Assembly (NCBI GenBank): GCA_009786075.1
Contig: WQTX01000024.1
Coordinates: forward strand, 1 to 32,377
Direction of reading: 5' to 3'
DNA length: 32,377 bases
DNA from: Bacteroidota bacterium
GTDB taxonomy: Bacteria; Bacteroidota; Bacteroidia; Bacteroidales; UBA1715
Shown here: piece after piece, positions 23,791 through 31,690 of the stretch
Numbering within the stretch: the stretch's first letter is position 1
Layout: every line of letters begins with the position of its first letter
The notes under the pieces: generated by a model
What the model saw: only the letters and a program-made list of their open reading frames with translations
The model's database searches: none
What the model was told of the DNA's origin: nothing
Program-made: the position numbers and the translations under genes

Positions 23791-23966
23791 AAACCTAATT
23801 TACACCTAATTTTTTTACTAAACAACCTAAGTAACTAAGAATTTTTTCCAAAAAGTAACCTGATTACCTGATTTTTCCTTATTGAATTAGGTAATCAGGT
23901 TGGGTTGTATAGCATTTTGGGTTACTTAGGTTGCTTAGTTTATAAAATCAGGTCAAAATTAGGTTT
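23791..23966. repeat. 176-bp nested palindromic element, copy A
   Basis: It begins AAACCTAATTT and ends with the reverse complement. Inside are further inverted pairs: CAACCTAAGTAAC with GTTACTTAGGTTG, and an innermost pair around AACCTGATTACCTGATT and AATTAGGTAATCAGGTT. It is clearly homologous to 27731-27894. It starts 29 bp upstream of the DUF6794 gene and ends 34 bp after the ilvB stop. Confidence 0.9.
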
Positions 23967-24000
23967 CTTTTTTCTATTATTCTGTTATTCAATTATTCAG

Positions 24001-25719
24001 TTATTCAAATAGTTTCCCTTGCGACGTAATTATATCGGTTATGCACGCCCCAGCCGGCACCATTGGGTACACCAAGCCTTTTTGCTCCACGTTTACCACC
24101 AGCAAATATGGTTTGTCGTCTTTCAGCATATCGGCAATAGCTGCATCTAAATCTTCGCGCTTGGTTACTTCGGAAGTGCCTATGCCATACGCTTGCGCTA
24201 TGAGAGTAAATTTCGGATTTGTCATTTCGGTAAACGAATAGCGTTCGTCGAAAAATAATTCCTGCCATTGGCGCACCATTCCCAAATATTGGTTGTTCAT
24301 AATAATCATTTTCAAGCCAATTTGTTCCTGCATAATTGTTCCCAACTCCTGCAAAGTCATTTGAAAACCACCGTCGCCGCAAAACAGACACACCGTGCGT
24401 TCGGGTGCGCCCACTTTTGCGCCCATACCGGCAGGAATACCAAAACCCATAGTGCCTAAACCGCCCGACGTTATAATACTGCGCGTTTGCGAATATTTGA
24501 AATAGCGCGATGCCATCATTTGATTTTGCCCCACATCGGTAACAAGCACGGCTTTGTTTCCGGTGGCTTCCGACACGCGGCGCACCACTTCGCCCATAGT
24601 TAAGTGTTCGCCTGTTGGGTGTATTTCTTTTTCTATAACTCGTTCAAATTCAAGTTTTTCGTACTTGTCAAATGAAGTAATCCATTCAGTGTGTTGTGCT
24701 TCGTTTATTTTAAGAGTTAAAACTTGTAAAACCTCTTTTGCATCGCCCACCACAGGAACGGCAACCGGTACATTTTTGCCAATTTCCGAACTGTCAATGT
24801 CGATGTGAATAATTTTTGCCTGACGGGCATATTTAGTCAAATCGCCGGTAACGCGGTCGTCGAAACGCATACCGATGGCGATAATTACATCGGCTTCGTT
24901 GGTTTTTATGTTGGGTGCAATATTTCCGTGCATTCCCAAAAATCCTTTGTTCAGCGGGTAATCGGAAGGCAACGCCGAAAGTCCGAGCAAGGTATTTCCG
25001 GCAGGAATATCGGCTTTTTCCAAAAATGCTTTCAGTTCTTCTTCGGCACCACTTAAAACCACACCTTGACCAACCAATGCTAACGGTTTCTTTGCGCTGT
25101 TTATCAACTCAGCAGCTTCTTCTATTTGCGTAGCATTTATTTTTGGCACGGGAATATAACTGCGAATAAAATCGCATGGTTTATATTCAATATCAACTTT
25201 TTGCACTTGTGAATTTCGGGTAAAATCTAACATCACCGGTCCCGGACGACCGCTGCGGGCAATGTAAAATGCCCGTGCCAATGCCCACGGAATATCTTCG
25301 GCGCGACGAATTTGATACGCCCATTTTGTAATCGGTTGTGTTATTCCCACCACATCAATTTCTTGAAAGGCATCGGTACCGAGCAAACTTGCGCCCACTT
25401 GTCCGGCAATTACCACGAGCGGCGTACTATCGAGCATGGCATCGCCAATTCCCGTAATTACATTGGTAGCTCCCGGTCCGGAAGTTACGAAACATACGCC
25501 CACTTTGCCCGACACACGTGCATAACCTTGCGCTGCGTGAATTGCACCCTGCTCGTGGCGAGTGAGAATGTGATTGAGTTGGTCTTTGAAATCATACAAG
25601 GTATCGAAAACCGGAATAATTTGTCCGCCCGGATAACCGAAAATGGTATCAACGCCTTCTTCTATCAATATGCGTAGAAGGGCTTCGGAGCCTGTGATTT
25701 GTGTTTTTTGTAAGGTCAT
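24001..25719 (-). CDS. ilvB: Acetolactate synthase large (catalytic) subunit
   Basis: 572 residues, a complete three-domain ThDP enzyme. The N-terminal Pyr domain has VDTIFGYPGGQIIPVFD and the catalytic glutamate Glu56 in RHEQGA. SGPGATNVITGI and TPLVVIAGQV follow. The FAD/central domain contains ADVIIAIGMRFDDRVTG. The PP domain has the thiamine diphosphate and Mg2+ motif starting at GDGG (Asp449) and running to IIMNNQYLGMVRQWQ. It condenses two pyruvates to acetolactate, or pyruvate with 2-oxobutyrate, at the head of valine/leucine/isoleucine synthesis. No attenuator peptide or T-box was seen upstream. A small lipoprotein gene ends 31 bp before its start and may share its transcript. Confidence 0.97.
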   Translation of the reverse strand: MTLQKTQITGSEALLRILIEEGVDTIFGYPGGQIIPVFDTLYDFKDQLNHILTRHEQGAIHAAQGYARVSGKVGVCFVTSGPGATNVITGIGDAMLDSTPLVVIAGQVGASLLGTDAFQEIDVVGITQPITKWAYQIRRAEDIPWALARAFYIARSGRPGPVMLDFTRNSQVQKVDIEYKPCDFIRSYIPVPKINATQIEEAAELINSAKKPLALVGQGVVLSGAEEELKAFLEKADIPAGNTLLGLSALPSDYPLNKGFLGMHGNIAPNIKTNEADVIIAIGMRFDDRVTGDLTKYARQAKIIHIDIDSSEIGKNVPVAVPVVGDAKEVLQVLTLKINEAQHTEWITSFDKYEKLEFERVIEKEIHPTGEHLTMGEVVRRVSEATGNKAVLVTDVGQNQMMASRYFKYSQTRSIITSGGLGTMGFGIPAGMGAKVGAPERTVCLFCGDGGFQMTLQELGTIMQEQIGLKMIIMNNQYLGMVRQWQELFFDERYSFTEMTNPKFTLIAQAYGIGTSEVTKREDLDAAIADMLKDDKPYLLVVNVEQKGLVYPMVPAGACITDIITSQGKLFE

Positions 25720-25750
25720 ATTTTTTGAATTATGAATTGTAAATTATTAA

Positions 25751-26188
25751 TTATTTGTTGTTCTGCCACATATTTATTGCATCGGTAAAAAATGCTGTTA
25801 TTTCATTGCGATTACCATCAACGCAGACTTTAAACCGGGTGCTATCTGATTTTGTTACAAGCAAATAGGGGCAATACGTTAAACCTACATTTGAAACTGT
25901 ATCAATAGAAATAATGTCAGAATAGTGCGCAAATATAATTTTATTTTTTGTTATATCTCGCTCGTCAATCCAATATGAGACAATTCGTTTGTCGGTAAAA
26001 AAATTACCTGCAACTTTTAATTTATATTCCGAATAAAATTTGTGTATTTTTTCGTCCTCATCAATCGGAATAACTGACCGAATGTATAATTTGTCTGCTT
26101 TTTTCAATGTTTTTTCGGTTTCAATTCTGTTGCACGAAAATAATAGTGAAATTATGAGGGTAAGGGTTATTAGTGTTGGGGTTTTCAT
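25751..26188 (-). CDS. Small lipoprotein of unknown function
   Basis: 145 residues. The N-terminus ends in the lipobox LLFSC with Cys19, so an envelope-anchored lipoprotein is expected. The mature part is mixed alpha/beta with no domain I recognise. Notable stretches are DKRIVSYWIDERDITKNKIIFAHY and GLTYCPYLLVTKSDSTRFKV. It is followed by ilvB after 31 bp on the same strand, but nothing in it suggests a role in amino acid synthesis. Confidence 0.7.
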   Translation of the reverse strand: MKTPTLITLTLIISLLFSCNRIETEKTLKKADKLYIRSVIPIDEDEKIHKFYSEYKLKVAGNFFTDKRIVSYWIDERDITKNKIIFAHYSDIISIDTVSNVGLTYCPYLLVTKSDSTRFKVCVDGNRNEITAFFTDAINMWQNNK

Positions 26189-26252
26189 GTTTTTTATGTA
26201 ATATTTTGTGTTTTTATTTATTGTACAACTCTTTTAGTCCGTAAGAACTTGA

Positions 26253-26370
26253 TTTTCATAACCGCAGGTCGCGACCTGCGGTTGAGCGGACGCACTCACA
26301 TCTGCCTGAAAGGCAGGACTTTTGTCAGTTGTTCCGCAAGCAACGCTGCGCTCGCATACGGTTATGAAAA
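26253..26370. repeat. 118-bp element bounded by 12-bp inverted repeats, with inner hairpins
   Basis: TTTTCATAACCG (26253-26264) and its complement CGGTTATGAAAA (26359-26370) bound the element. Inside are a perfect 24-bp palindrome (26260-26283, half-site AACCGCAGGTCG) and a hairpin CTGCCT-GAA-AGGCAG (26302-26316). It fills most of the 232-bp gap between the lipoprotein and AbiH genes. It is GC-richer than the flanking AT-rich DNA. Confidence 0.8.
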
Positions 26371-26420
26371 TTTGGCTTTTCAAGCCATTTTTAGATATTC
26401 GGCTCATAAAGGTAAGTTTT

Positions 26421-27695
26421 TTATACTTGTGGTAATGGAACAGAATTTGTTTTATCTACTACTTTTGCTCGTAATTCCGAAAAATCTGTAAAATTTCGCA
26501 TAATATTGCTATAAACATCGCTAAAATTATCTTTCATAATATCATTTCCGTCTTTATCTTTTTCTTTCCATTCGTGATAGAATATTTTTATTGATTGACA
26601 ATTTTTGTGTTCAAACAATTTGTTTAGCAATGTTCTATCGGAATTACCACACGAATGCCCCATTATAAAAACTTGATAACAATCAGATTCTATAAAATTT
26701 AGCAAATGTTTGTAATTATAAGTTTCTGCATATTTTACTGATTTCACATTTTTTAAAAGTTTGTTATCTTTCTTTTTTAGAATTATTTTATAATCATCGT
26801 CAAGTTCATCGCCATAACCGAAAATCATAGGATTTTCAATGCTCTGTAATTTGCCGTGAATGTGAATATTAGATATATTTTTATCGTTTACAAATATGTT
26901 ATCTTTTTTCATATATTGAGAAGGCGTATCTGTGTAATTAAAATTTAGAAATAAATATTCATTAGGAGGAGGTAAAAATGGCGCGTCTTTGCCTAATATA
27001 TCGTTACTAATATTTTCAATATTTATTTTCTCTCGCTCTGTCAATTGTTTTTCTTTATATCCTCGTATAAATTTATTACATTCTTGCTCTACAAAATTTT
27101 CCACACCTTTTGATGTAAAATCAACCTTTTCGCACATTTGATATATCAATTCTTCAATTTCTGAGATTTTAGGAAACGTTCTTGTGTTTTCTCTTTTTAA
27201 ATATGTTTCTAATTCATTCTTTATTTCTTGAAAATCATAATTTAATTTATCAATTGCACTGTATACAATTTCTCCTAAATCAACTATTACGTTTGGAATT
27301 TCATTTTTGTCAAAAACAATCCTTTTTAGAGCATTATAATATATTTCTTCTATATCAACCCAATTTTGCAAATAGAAATTGTTTAATAATGTTTCAAGAA
27401 ATTTGTTTTTAAAAGTAATTTCGTAGTTATTGTGAGATAGTTTAGGATTGCTAATGAGATTGTTGAATTGAGTAAAAGACATATTTTGACAATCGTTAAC
27501 AATATTATAATCATCATACTTTGCAGAAATGGTAAAAAAATCGTTTTCACTTGAAAATTTTTCTATTCCTACTTGTTTTAATCTACCTATTTTCTTGAAC
27601 TCTTTCTTCCAAAACCAATCAATAAAATGCTCATATTTTGTTTCCAATCTGTGAGCTAAATCAAAACCGTTGCCTATTAAAATTATTCTGTTCAT
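26421..27695 (-). CDS. AbiH-family abortive phage-infection protein
   Basis: 424 residues. The start NRIILIGNGFDLAHRLETKYEHF (about 2-24) is the AbiH signature, a glycine-rich nucleotide-binding-like loop. Further family landmarks are NFNYTDTP (about 249-256), IHGKL (about 276), PMIFGYGDELDDD and FIMGHSCGNSDRTLLNKLF (about 340-360), followed by IKIFYHEWKEKD. AbiH proteins were found as lactococcal phage-resistance factors that stop phage growth at the cost of the cell; their biochemical action is unresolved. The gene is markedly richer in A and T than its neighbours, which suggests horizontal acquisition. It lies between two palindromic elements (26253-26370 and 27731-27894). No obvious partner gene is present, consistent with a single-gene system. 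Confidence 0.88.
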   Translation of the reverse strand: MNRIILIGNGFDLAHRLETKYEHFIDWFWKKEFKKIGRLKQVGIEKFSSENDFFTISAKYDDYNIVNDCQNMSFTQFNNLISNPKLSHNNYEITFKNKFLETLLNNFYLQNWVDIEEIYYNALKRIVFDKNEIPNVIVDLGEIVYSAIDKLNYDFQEIKNELETYLKRENTRTFPKISEIEELIYQMCEKVDFTSKGVENFVEQECNKFIRGYKEKQLTEREKINIENISNDILGKDAPFLPPPNEYLFLNFNYTDTPSQYMKKDNIFVNDKNISNIHIHGKLQSIENPMIFGYGDELDDDYKIILKKKDNKLLKNVKSVKYAETYNYKHLLNFIESDCYQVFIMGHSCGNSDRTLLNKLFEHKNCQSIKIFYHEWKEKDKDGNDIMKDNFSDVYSNIMRNFTDFSELRAKVVDKTNSVPLPQV

Positions 27696-27730
27696 TTTTT
27701 CTTTATTTTCTACTATTCAAAACCCCAACA

Positions 27731-27894
27731 AAACCTAATTTTCACCTGATTTTTTACAAAACAACCTAAGTAACAAAGAAATTTTTCTCAAAAGTAACCT
27801 GATTAGCTGATTTTAATTAGGTAATTAGGTTGGATTGGGTATCTTTTGAGTTACTTAGGTTGTTTTGTTTATGAATTAGGTATAAATTAGGTTT
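27731..27894. repeat. 164-bp nested palindromic element, copy B
   Basis: Homologous to 23791-23966 over its length, with the same AAACCTAATTT outer ends, the ACAACCTAAGTAAC / GTTACTTAGGTTG pair and the inner AACCTGATTA / TAATTAGGTT pair. It lies 35 bp upstream of the AbiH start and 24 bp after the aminotransferase stop. Read toward AbiH, it contains TACTTTTG, a possible -7 box; copy A has one extra T there. Confidence 0.9.
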
Positions 27895-27918
27895 TTTTAT
27901 TTTCAATTATTCCATTAC

Positions 27919-29106
27919 TCAATTATTCTTATTCTGAAGATACTCCTTAATAGTTTCCCCCAATCGCTTAATGCCAATTTCAATAGTAGCTTCATCAACG
28001 CAGGAAAAGTTTAAGCGGAGCGTATTAACTACTTGGTCTTGACTTGAATAAAACGGATTCCCAGGAACGAAAATCACATCTTTTTGAATGGCGAGATTTA
28101 CCAAATCCATCGATGAAACGCCTTCGGGTAGCGTTACCCACAGGAACATACCGCCTTCGGGTAAAGTATAGTGTACATTTTCGGGAAAATGTCGTTTGAT
28201 GCTTTCAATCATTGCAACGCATTGACGACCATATACTTCTCGGATTTTTTCGATATGCGCATCAAGGTCGTTTTTGCTTAAATATTCAAACAGCAATTTT
28301 TGTGTAAAAAAGTTGGTGTGCAAATCCGATGCTTGCTTGGCAACAATGAGTTTTTCCATAATCTCGTCGGGCGCAACCACCCAGCCGGTGCGGAACGACG
28401 GCACAACGGTTTTTGAAAACGAGCCGAGCAAAATAGTTTGTTCGGGCAAATAGTGCATAAACGAATTTTGCTGCACGCCTTCGTAACGCAAATCGCCATA
28501 CGGGTCGTCTTCGATAAGAATAATGGGGCGACCTCGTAAAATTTCGGCAATTTGTTCCCGTTTTTCGTTGCTGTACGTTATGCCCGTTGGATTTTGAAAA
28601 TTCGGCACAGTGTACATTAGTTTGGTATTGCGTAAGCGTGATGCTTTTTCCAATTCCGCCAAATTCACACCGTCGTTTTCCAACGTTACCGGCGAAAACC
28701 GCGCTTTGTAAATCGAAAACAGTTGAATTGCACCCAAATAACCAGGTTTTTCAATAATCACACGGTCGTTTTCGTTCAAAAACGTTTTGCCCAAAAGGTC
28801 GAGCGCTTGTTGCGAACCGGTAGTTATCAGAATATTTTTCGGCTCAATATTTAAACCTTTCACTTTTTTGTAACGCTCGGCAATGTATTCACGCAATTGC
28901 AGGCAACCTTCGGTGGTGCTGTATTGCAGAGCATCGGGGCAATCGTTGTCGAACACTCTATTGCCTGCTTCTTTCAAAGCCGTTACCGGAAAAAGTTCCC
29001 GATTGGGCAGTCCGCCGGCAAACGAAATAATATCTTGCGAAACGGTTACTTTCAAAATTTCGCGAATAAACGACTTTGGCACATCGGCAATGCGGTCGGC
29101 AAACAT
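27919..29106 (-). CDS. PLP-dependent aminotransferase (2-aminoadipate/aromatic type, class I fold)
   Basis: 395 residues from ATG 29106. MFADRIADVPKSFIREILKVTVSQDIISFAGGLPNRELFP is the typical opening of this subgroup. TTGSQQALDLLGK binds the cofactor phosphate, EDDPYGDLRYEG contains the PLP-pyridine aspartate, and GSFSKTVVPSFRTGW carries the Schiff-base lysine (Lys232). LRLNFSC near the end holds the substrate-carboxylate arginine. Members transfer amino groups between 2-oxo acids such as 2-oxoadipate, branched-chain or aromatic acids and glutamate; the substrate here is uncertain. With ilvBN nearby, branched-chain acids are plausible. An open frame extends to 29265, with another ATG at 29181, but the added sequence does not match the family. 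No DNA-binding (GntR) domain is fused. Confidence 0.88.
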   Translation of the reverse strand: MFADRIADVPKSFIREILKVTVSQDIISFAGGLPNRELFPVTALKEAGNRVFDNDCPDALQYSTTEGCLQLREYIAERYKKVKGLNIEPKNILITTGSQQALDLLGKTFLNENDRVIIEKPGYLGAIQLFSIYKARFSPVTLENDGVNLAELEKASRLRNTKLMYTVPNFQNPTGITYSNEKREQIAEILRGRPIILIEDDPYGDLRYEGVQQNSFMHYLPEQTILLGSFSKTVVPSFRTGWVVAPDEIMEKLIVAKQASDLHTNFFTQKLLFEYLSKNDLDAHIEKIREVYGRQCVAMIESIKRHFPENVHYTLPEGGMFLWVTLPEGVSSMDLVNLAIQKDVIFVPGNPFYSSQDQVVNTLRLNFSCVDEATIEIGIKRLGETIKEYLQNKNN

Positions 29107-29298
29107 GGAATTTGGCTCAAAATTGCGCCACACCAGCGTTTTTTGTGTATCACTGTGAATACTATCCGACCATTTTGCCATGTATTTTAGTATTCTACTA
29201 TTCACTGCTATGCGTATTCCCGATGACCACGTTACGAAGGCATCGCGTCTTTTTCTCATTCTCATATTTTTTAGTTTAAAAGTTTGTAAGTTTATTTA

Positions 29299-29330
29299 GT
29301 TGACAAGTTAACGAGTTGACAAGTTGACAA
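29299..29330. repeat. Four tandem octamers GTTrACrA
   Basis: Four contiguous 8-mers, three of them GTTGACAA, the reverse complement of the TTGTCAAC unit at 17003-17042. It lies 9 bp beyond the stop of the minus-strand gene at 29340. Confidence 0.8.
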
Positions 29331-29339
29331 GGTTTTTCG

Positions 29340-30128
29340 TTATTCTATAAAAAAAGCATCAAATCCGTAACCGTGATGAAGTAAGGGTTCTTCATACACG
29401 GCGGTTTTAATATTTTTAAATTTGAATTTTGGTTTATATTCTTTCGCCAGAGGCTGATTTCGTTCTTCTCCATCGTACAATCCATTTCCGGTTGCCAAAT
29501 GAAAAACAATTAATTTAACTGTTTTAGTTTCATAAATCCGGTAAGAACTAATATGATACGGAATGCCAATGTATTCAAGCGAACCGGCAAATCCGTAATA
29601 AAGAGTGTCGTTAATTATATCAAGCGGATATTTTTTGTTTTTGTACAGCAAAGCTTTGGGAGTTTTGTATATTTCTGTATAGGTTGCTGAGTATGTAATA
29701 GTGTCATTAACTATTTGTGTTTCAATTAATTTGCATTTAGTTTGAAAATCGCAAAACGAAATATAAGTAGGCGTAAAAAGTTCAATTGACAGAAAATTTG
29801 TTTGAATTTTTGTAAATGCAGCATTATACATTTCTTGCAATTTTGGCAAATATCCGTTAGATTTTATCTTCACACTATCGAAAGGCGTTGCTTTGATTAA
29901 TTGTTGATTTTGATTATAAGTAGAGATATAGACTCGCAAATACCAATCCATTAAAAATTCTTTATTTTCACTCATAGTTCCTCCCCTATGAATTTGAAAA
30001 TCAATCGTAACTATTTTATTATCAACTACCCCAACCGGGAATATCTTAAATTGGTATGCACCTAAACAGGCAAACGAACTAATCGTGGTGCATAAGCATA
30101 GAATTAAAAGTATGCAGAATTTTTTCAT
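29340..30128 (-). CDS. Exported protein of unknown function
   Basis: 262 residues from ATG 30128; a TTG two codons upstream is less likely. The N-terminus is a signal peptide (MKKFCILLILCLCTTISSFAC), with cleavage or possible lipidation near FAC. The remainder is beta-rich with many Tyr, Ile and Thr residues (IVTIDFQIHRGG, IPYHISSYRIYETKTVKLIVFHLATGNG) and has no domain I know. The composition and signal suggest a periplasmic or surface protein. It ends just before the GTTGACAA octamer array. Confidence 0.7.
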   Translation of the reverse strand: MKKFCILLILCLCTTISSFACLGAYQFKIFPVGVVDNKIVTIDFQIHRGGTMSENKEFLMDWYLRVYISTYNQNQQLIKATPFDSVKIKSNGYLPKLQEMYNAAFTKIQTNFLSIELFTPTYISFCDFQTKCKLIETQIVNDTITYSATYTEIYKTPKALLYKNKKYPLDIINDTLYYGFAGSLEYIGIPYHISSYRIYETKTVKLIVFHLATGNGLYDGEERNQPLAKEYKPKFKFKNIKTAVYEEPLLHHGYGFDAFFIE

Positions 30129-30169
30129 ATTCAACCTTTATTAAAATCTTGTTAAAATCTTGGTTCAGA

Positions 30170-30760
30170 CTATATATCATTCACATCAAACAACAACAAA
30201 CTCGACGAACGGTCTATTTTATTGTACAATTCTTCTTCTTTGGCGCGTTCTTCTTTTGTGAATTTTTTGCCTTCCGGCGCCACGTGTTGTATAAAAAGCA
30301 ATTCACGGTGCGCTTTGCAAAATTCTTTTACTGCGCCAATATTTGGTTTGAGTAAAATATTTTTATTGTAGTACGTAATCAGCGTTGTAATTGTTTCTAA
30401 ACGGTGGTCGCTCACATCAAGTAAATTATTGATAGACAGGCATTCTTCGTAATTTACGGAGCCGGTTTGTACCATCATATTGAGTTTGCGATGCAAACCT
30501 TGAAATTCCATAATACGCTGTTCGATTACATCGCCTTTGTCGCGCATGGTTTGCGCTTGTTTGTCCAGCACACTCGGCACATATACCGCCAAAAACACCG
30601 TAGTGAGCAACATAGCAACATCTACAATATTAATTGTTTCCGACAATGGCAAATTATAATAATGCCGAATGGCAATTCCCACAACTACACCAATTAACAA
30701 CAATGCGAACGAAAAAAAGTAGCGCATCAATTTGTCTTTGTTTTTGAATTTTGGTTTCAT
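30170..30760 (-). CDS. Two-helix inner-membrane protein of unknown function
   Basis: 196 residues. Two membrane segments lie near the N-terminus (about 12-31, RYFFSFALLLIGVVVGIAIRH; about 43-65, INIVDVAMLLTTVFLAVYVPSVL), joined by a short loop. The remaining ~130 residues are charged, helical and probably cytoplasmic. A C-terminal segment GKKFTKEERAKEEELYNKI looks like coiled coil. No enzymatic motif is visible. The layout resembles membrane-anchored helical proteins found near phage-related genes, but this is only a shape resemblance. The gap to the secreted-protein gene is 41 bp. Confidence 0.65.
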   Translation of the reverse strand: MKPKFKNKDKLMRYFFSFALLLIGVVVGIAIRHYYNLPLSETINIVDVAMLLTTVFLAVYVPSVLDKQAQTMRDKGDVIEQRIMEFQGLHRKLNMMVQTGSVNYEECLSINNLLDVSDHRLETITTLITYYNKNILLKPNIGAVKEFCKAHRELLFIQHVAPEGKKFTKEERAKEEELYNKIDRSSSLLLFDVNDI

Positions 30761-30812
30761 AATTTATTTCTGTTTTTTATTGAGTATTGTATCATTTTTA
30801 TTCAATTCTTTT

Positions 30813-31670
30813 CTATTGCTTCAGCAAGTCCCCCCTTGAGGGGGGATTTAGGGGTGCTATAATTCCCGATTTAGCGTTAAGCGAAGAAATTGCCGATTTG
30901 CCTGTTTTTGCTTCCAATTCCCGACGAGCATTGCGGGCAATTTCGCCGCCTTGCACGGCTGCTTGTGCGTTGTCGGCAAATGTTTCGGGGTTGGAAGTTT
31001 CCGAAATTTGTTTGGTCGAAAGTTCGGCAAGCATATTCAAAACCAATTCGGTATTGGTCATATTATCACGCAAGTTTTCTTTTTTCAAACCTTTGTGTTG
31101 TTTGTATTCTTTGGTGGTTTTTCCCGACCACGTTTTGGTAATAATATCGGTCAGCGTTGCAAATTGTTGTCCTTCTTCAATGCCTCGTTTTTTCCATTCA
31201 TCGGTCAAATCTTTGCGGATTTCAATGCTTTTCAATCGTTGGTTAATCCAATTATCGGAATAACCAAGGCGTTTATAATCCGCCATTGCCTGTTCGATGC
31301 TCAATTCCGGGTCTTGCAATTGGTCTAAACGTTCTTTGGCAACTTGTGCAATCCATTGCTTGAAAGGCTCTGCCTTAGGCGAGGGAATTGATTGAATTAG
31401 ACGGAAAAGTTGCTGGGTGTTAGCTACATCGGTTAGACGCATTTTATTGTCGGACGCAAGCATTTTCAACTGTCCGATTTTTTCGGACAGTTCACTTCCT
31501 TCCGTTTTTAACTTGCGTTTTAGGTCGTCCCAATATTTTCGAGGTCGGTCATTATCGGTCAAGACCTCGATTACATCTACTATGGAAAAATACCATTCTT
31601 CCTGTTCTTCACTCCAAGCCGTGCGTACTTGACGGCTTTCAAATAGTTTTATTGCTGTTTCTTGTGTCAT
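30813..31670 (-). CDS. Bro-N domain protein, DinD/antirepressor-like
   Basis: 285 residues. The N-terminal ~100 residues (VRTAWSEEQEEWYFSIVDVIEVLTDNDRPRKYWDDLKRKL … LTDVANTQQLFRLIQSI) form a Bro-N domain, a DNA-binding fold of phage antirepressors and baculovirus BRO proteins. The C-terminal half (HKGLKKENLRDNMTNTELVLNMLAE … NAQAAVQGGEIARNARRELEAKTGK) resembles the end of E. coli DinD, a damage-induced inhibitor of RecA-mediated reactions. Gene regulation or DNA-damage functions are possible; the exact role is unknown. The last ~13 residues (APLNPPSRGDLLKQ) are encoded by the dispersed C-rich repeat, so the native end was probably replaced. It follows the flavin-binding protein gene by 20 bp, suggesting one transcript. 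Confidence 0.8.
   Translation of the reverse strand: MTQETAIKLFESRQVRTAWSEEQEEWYFSIVDVIEVLTDNDRPRKYWDDLKRKLKTEGSELSEKIGQLKMLASDNKMRLTDVANTQQLFRLIQSIPSPKAEPFKQWIAQVAKERLDQLQDPELSIEQAMADYKRLGYSDNWINQRLKSIEIRKDLTDEWKKRGIEEGQQFATLTDIITKTWSGKTTKEYKQHKGLKKENLRDNMTNTELVLNMLAELSTKQISETSNPETFADNAQAAVQGGEIARNARRELEAKTGKSAISSLNAKSGIIAPLNPPSRGDLLKQ
30826..30858. repeat. C-rich dispersed repeat forming the Bro-N gene's 3' end
   Basis: On the minus strand it reads CCCCTAAATCCCCCCTC and on, matching the family at 22944-22973 in opposite orientation. It encodes PLNPPSRGD and is followed by a stop 11 bp later. Confidence 0.8.
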
Positions 31671-31690
31671 AATTTTATTTTTTTTACTTT

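Noticed and set aside
26249-26491. 80-codon open frame in the gap before AbiH
   Set aside because: Most of it is the inverted-repeat element, and its end overlaps the AbiH gene; no family or start signal is seen.
29107-29265. 53-residue N-terminal extension of the aminotransferase
   Set aside because: Family proteins begin around MFADRIADVPKSFIREIL; the extension has no similarity that I recognise. The ATG at 29181 remains possible.
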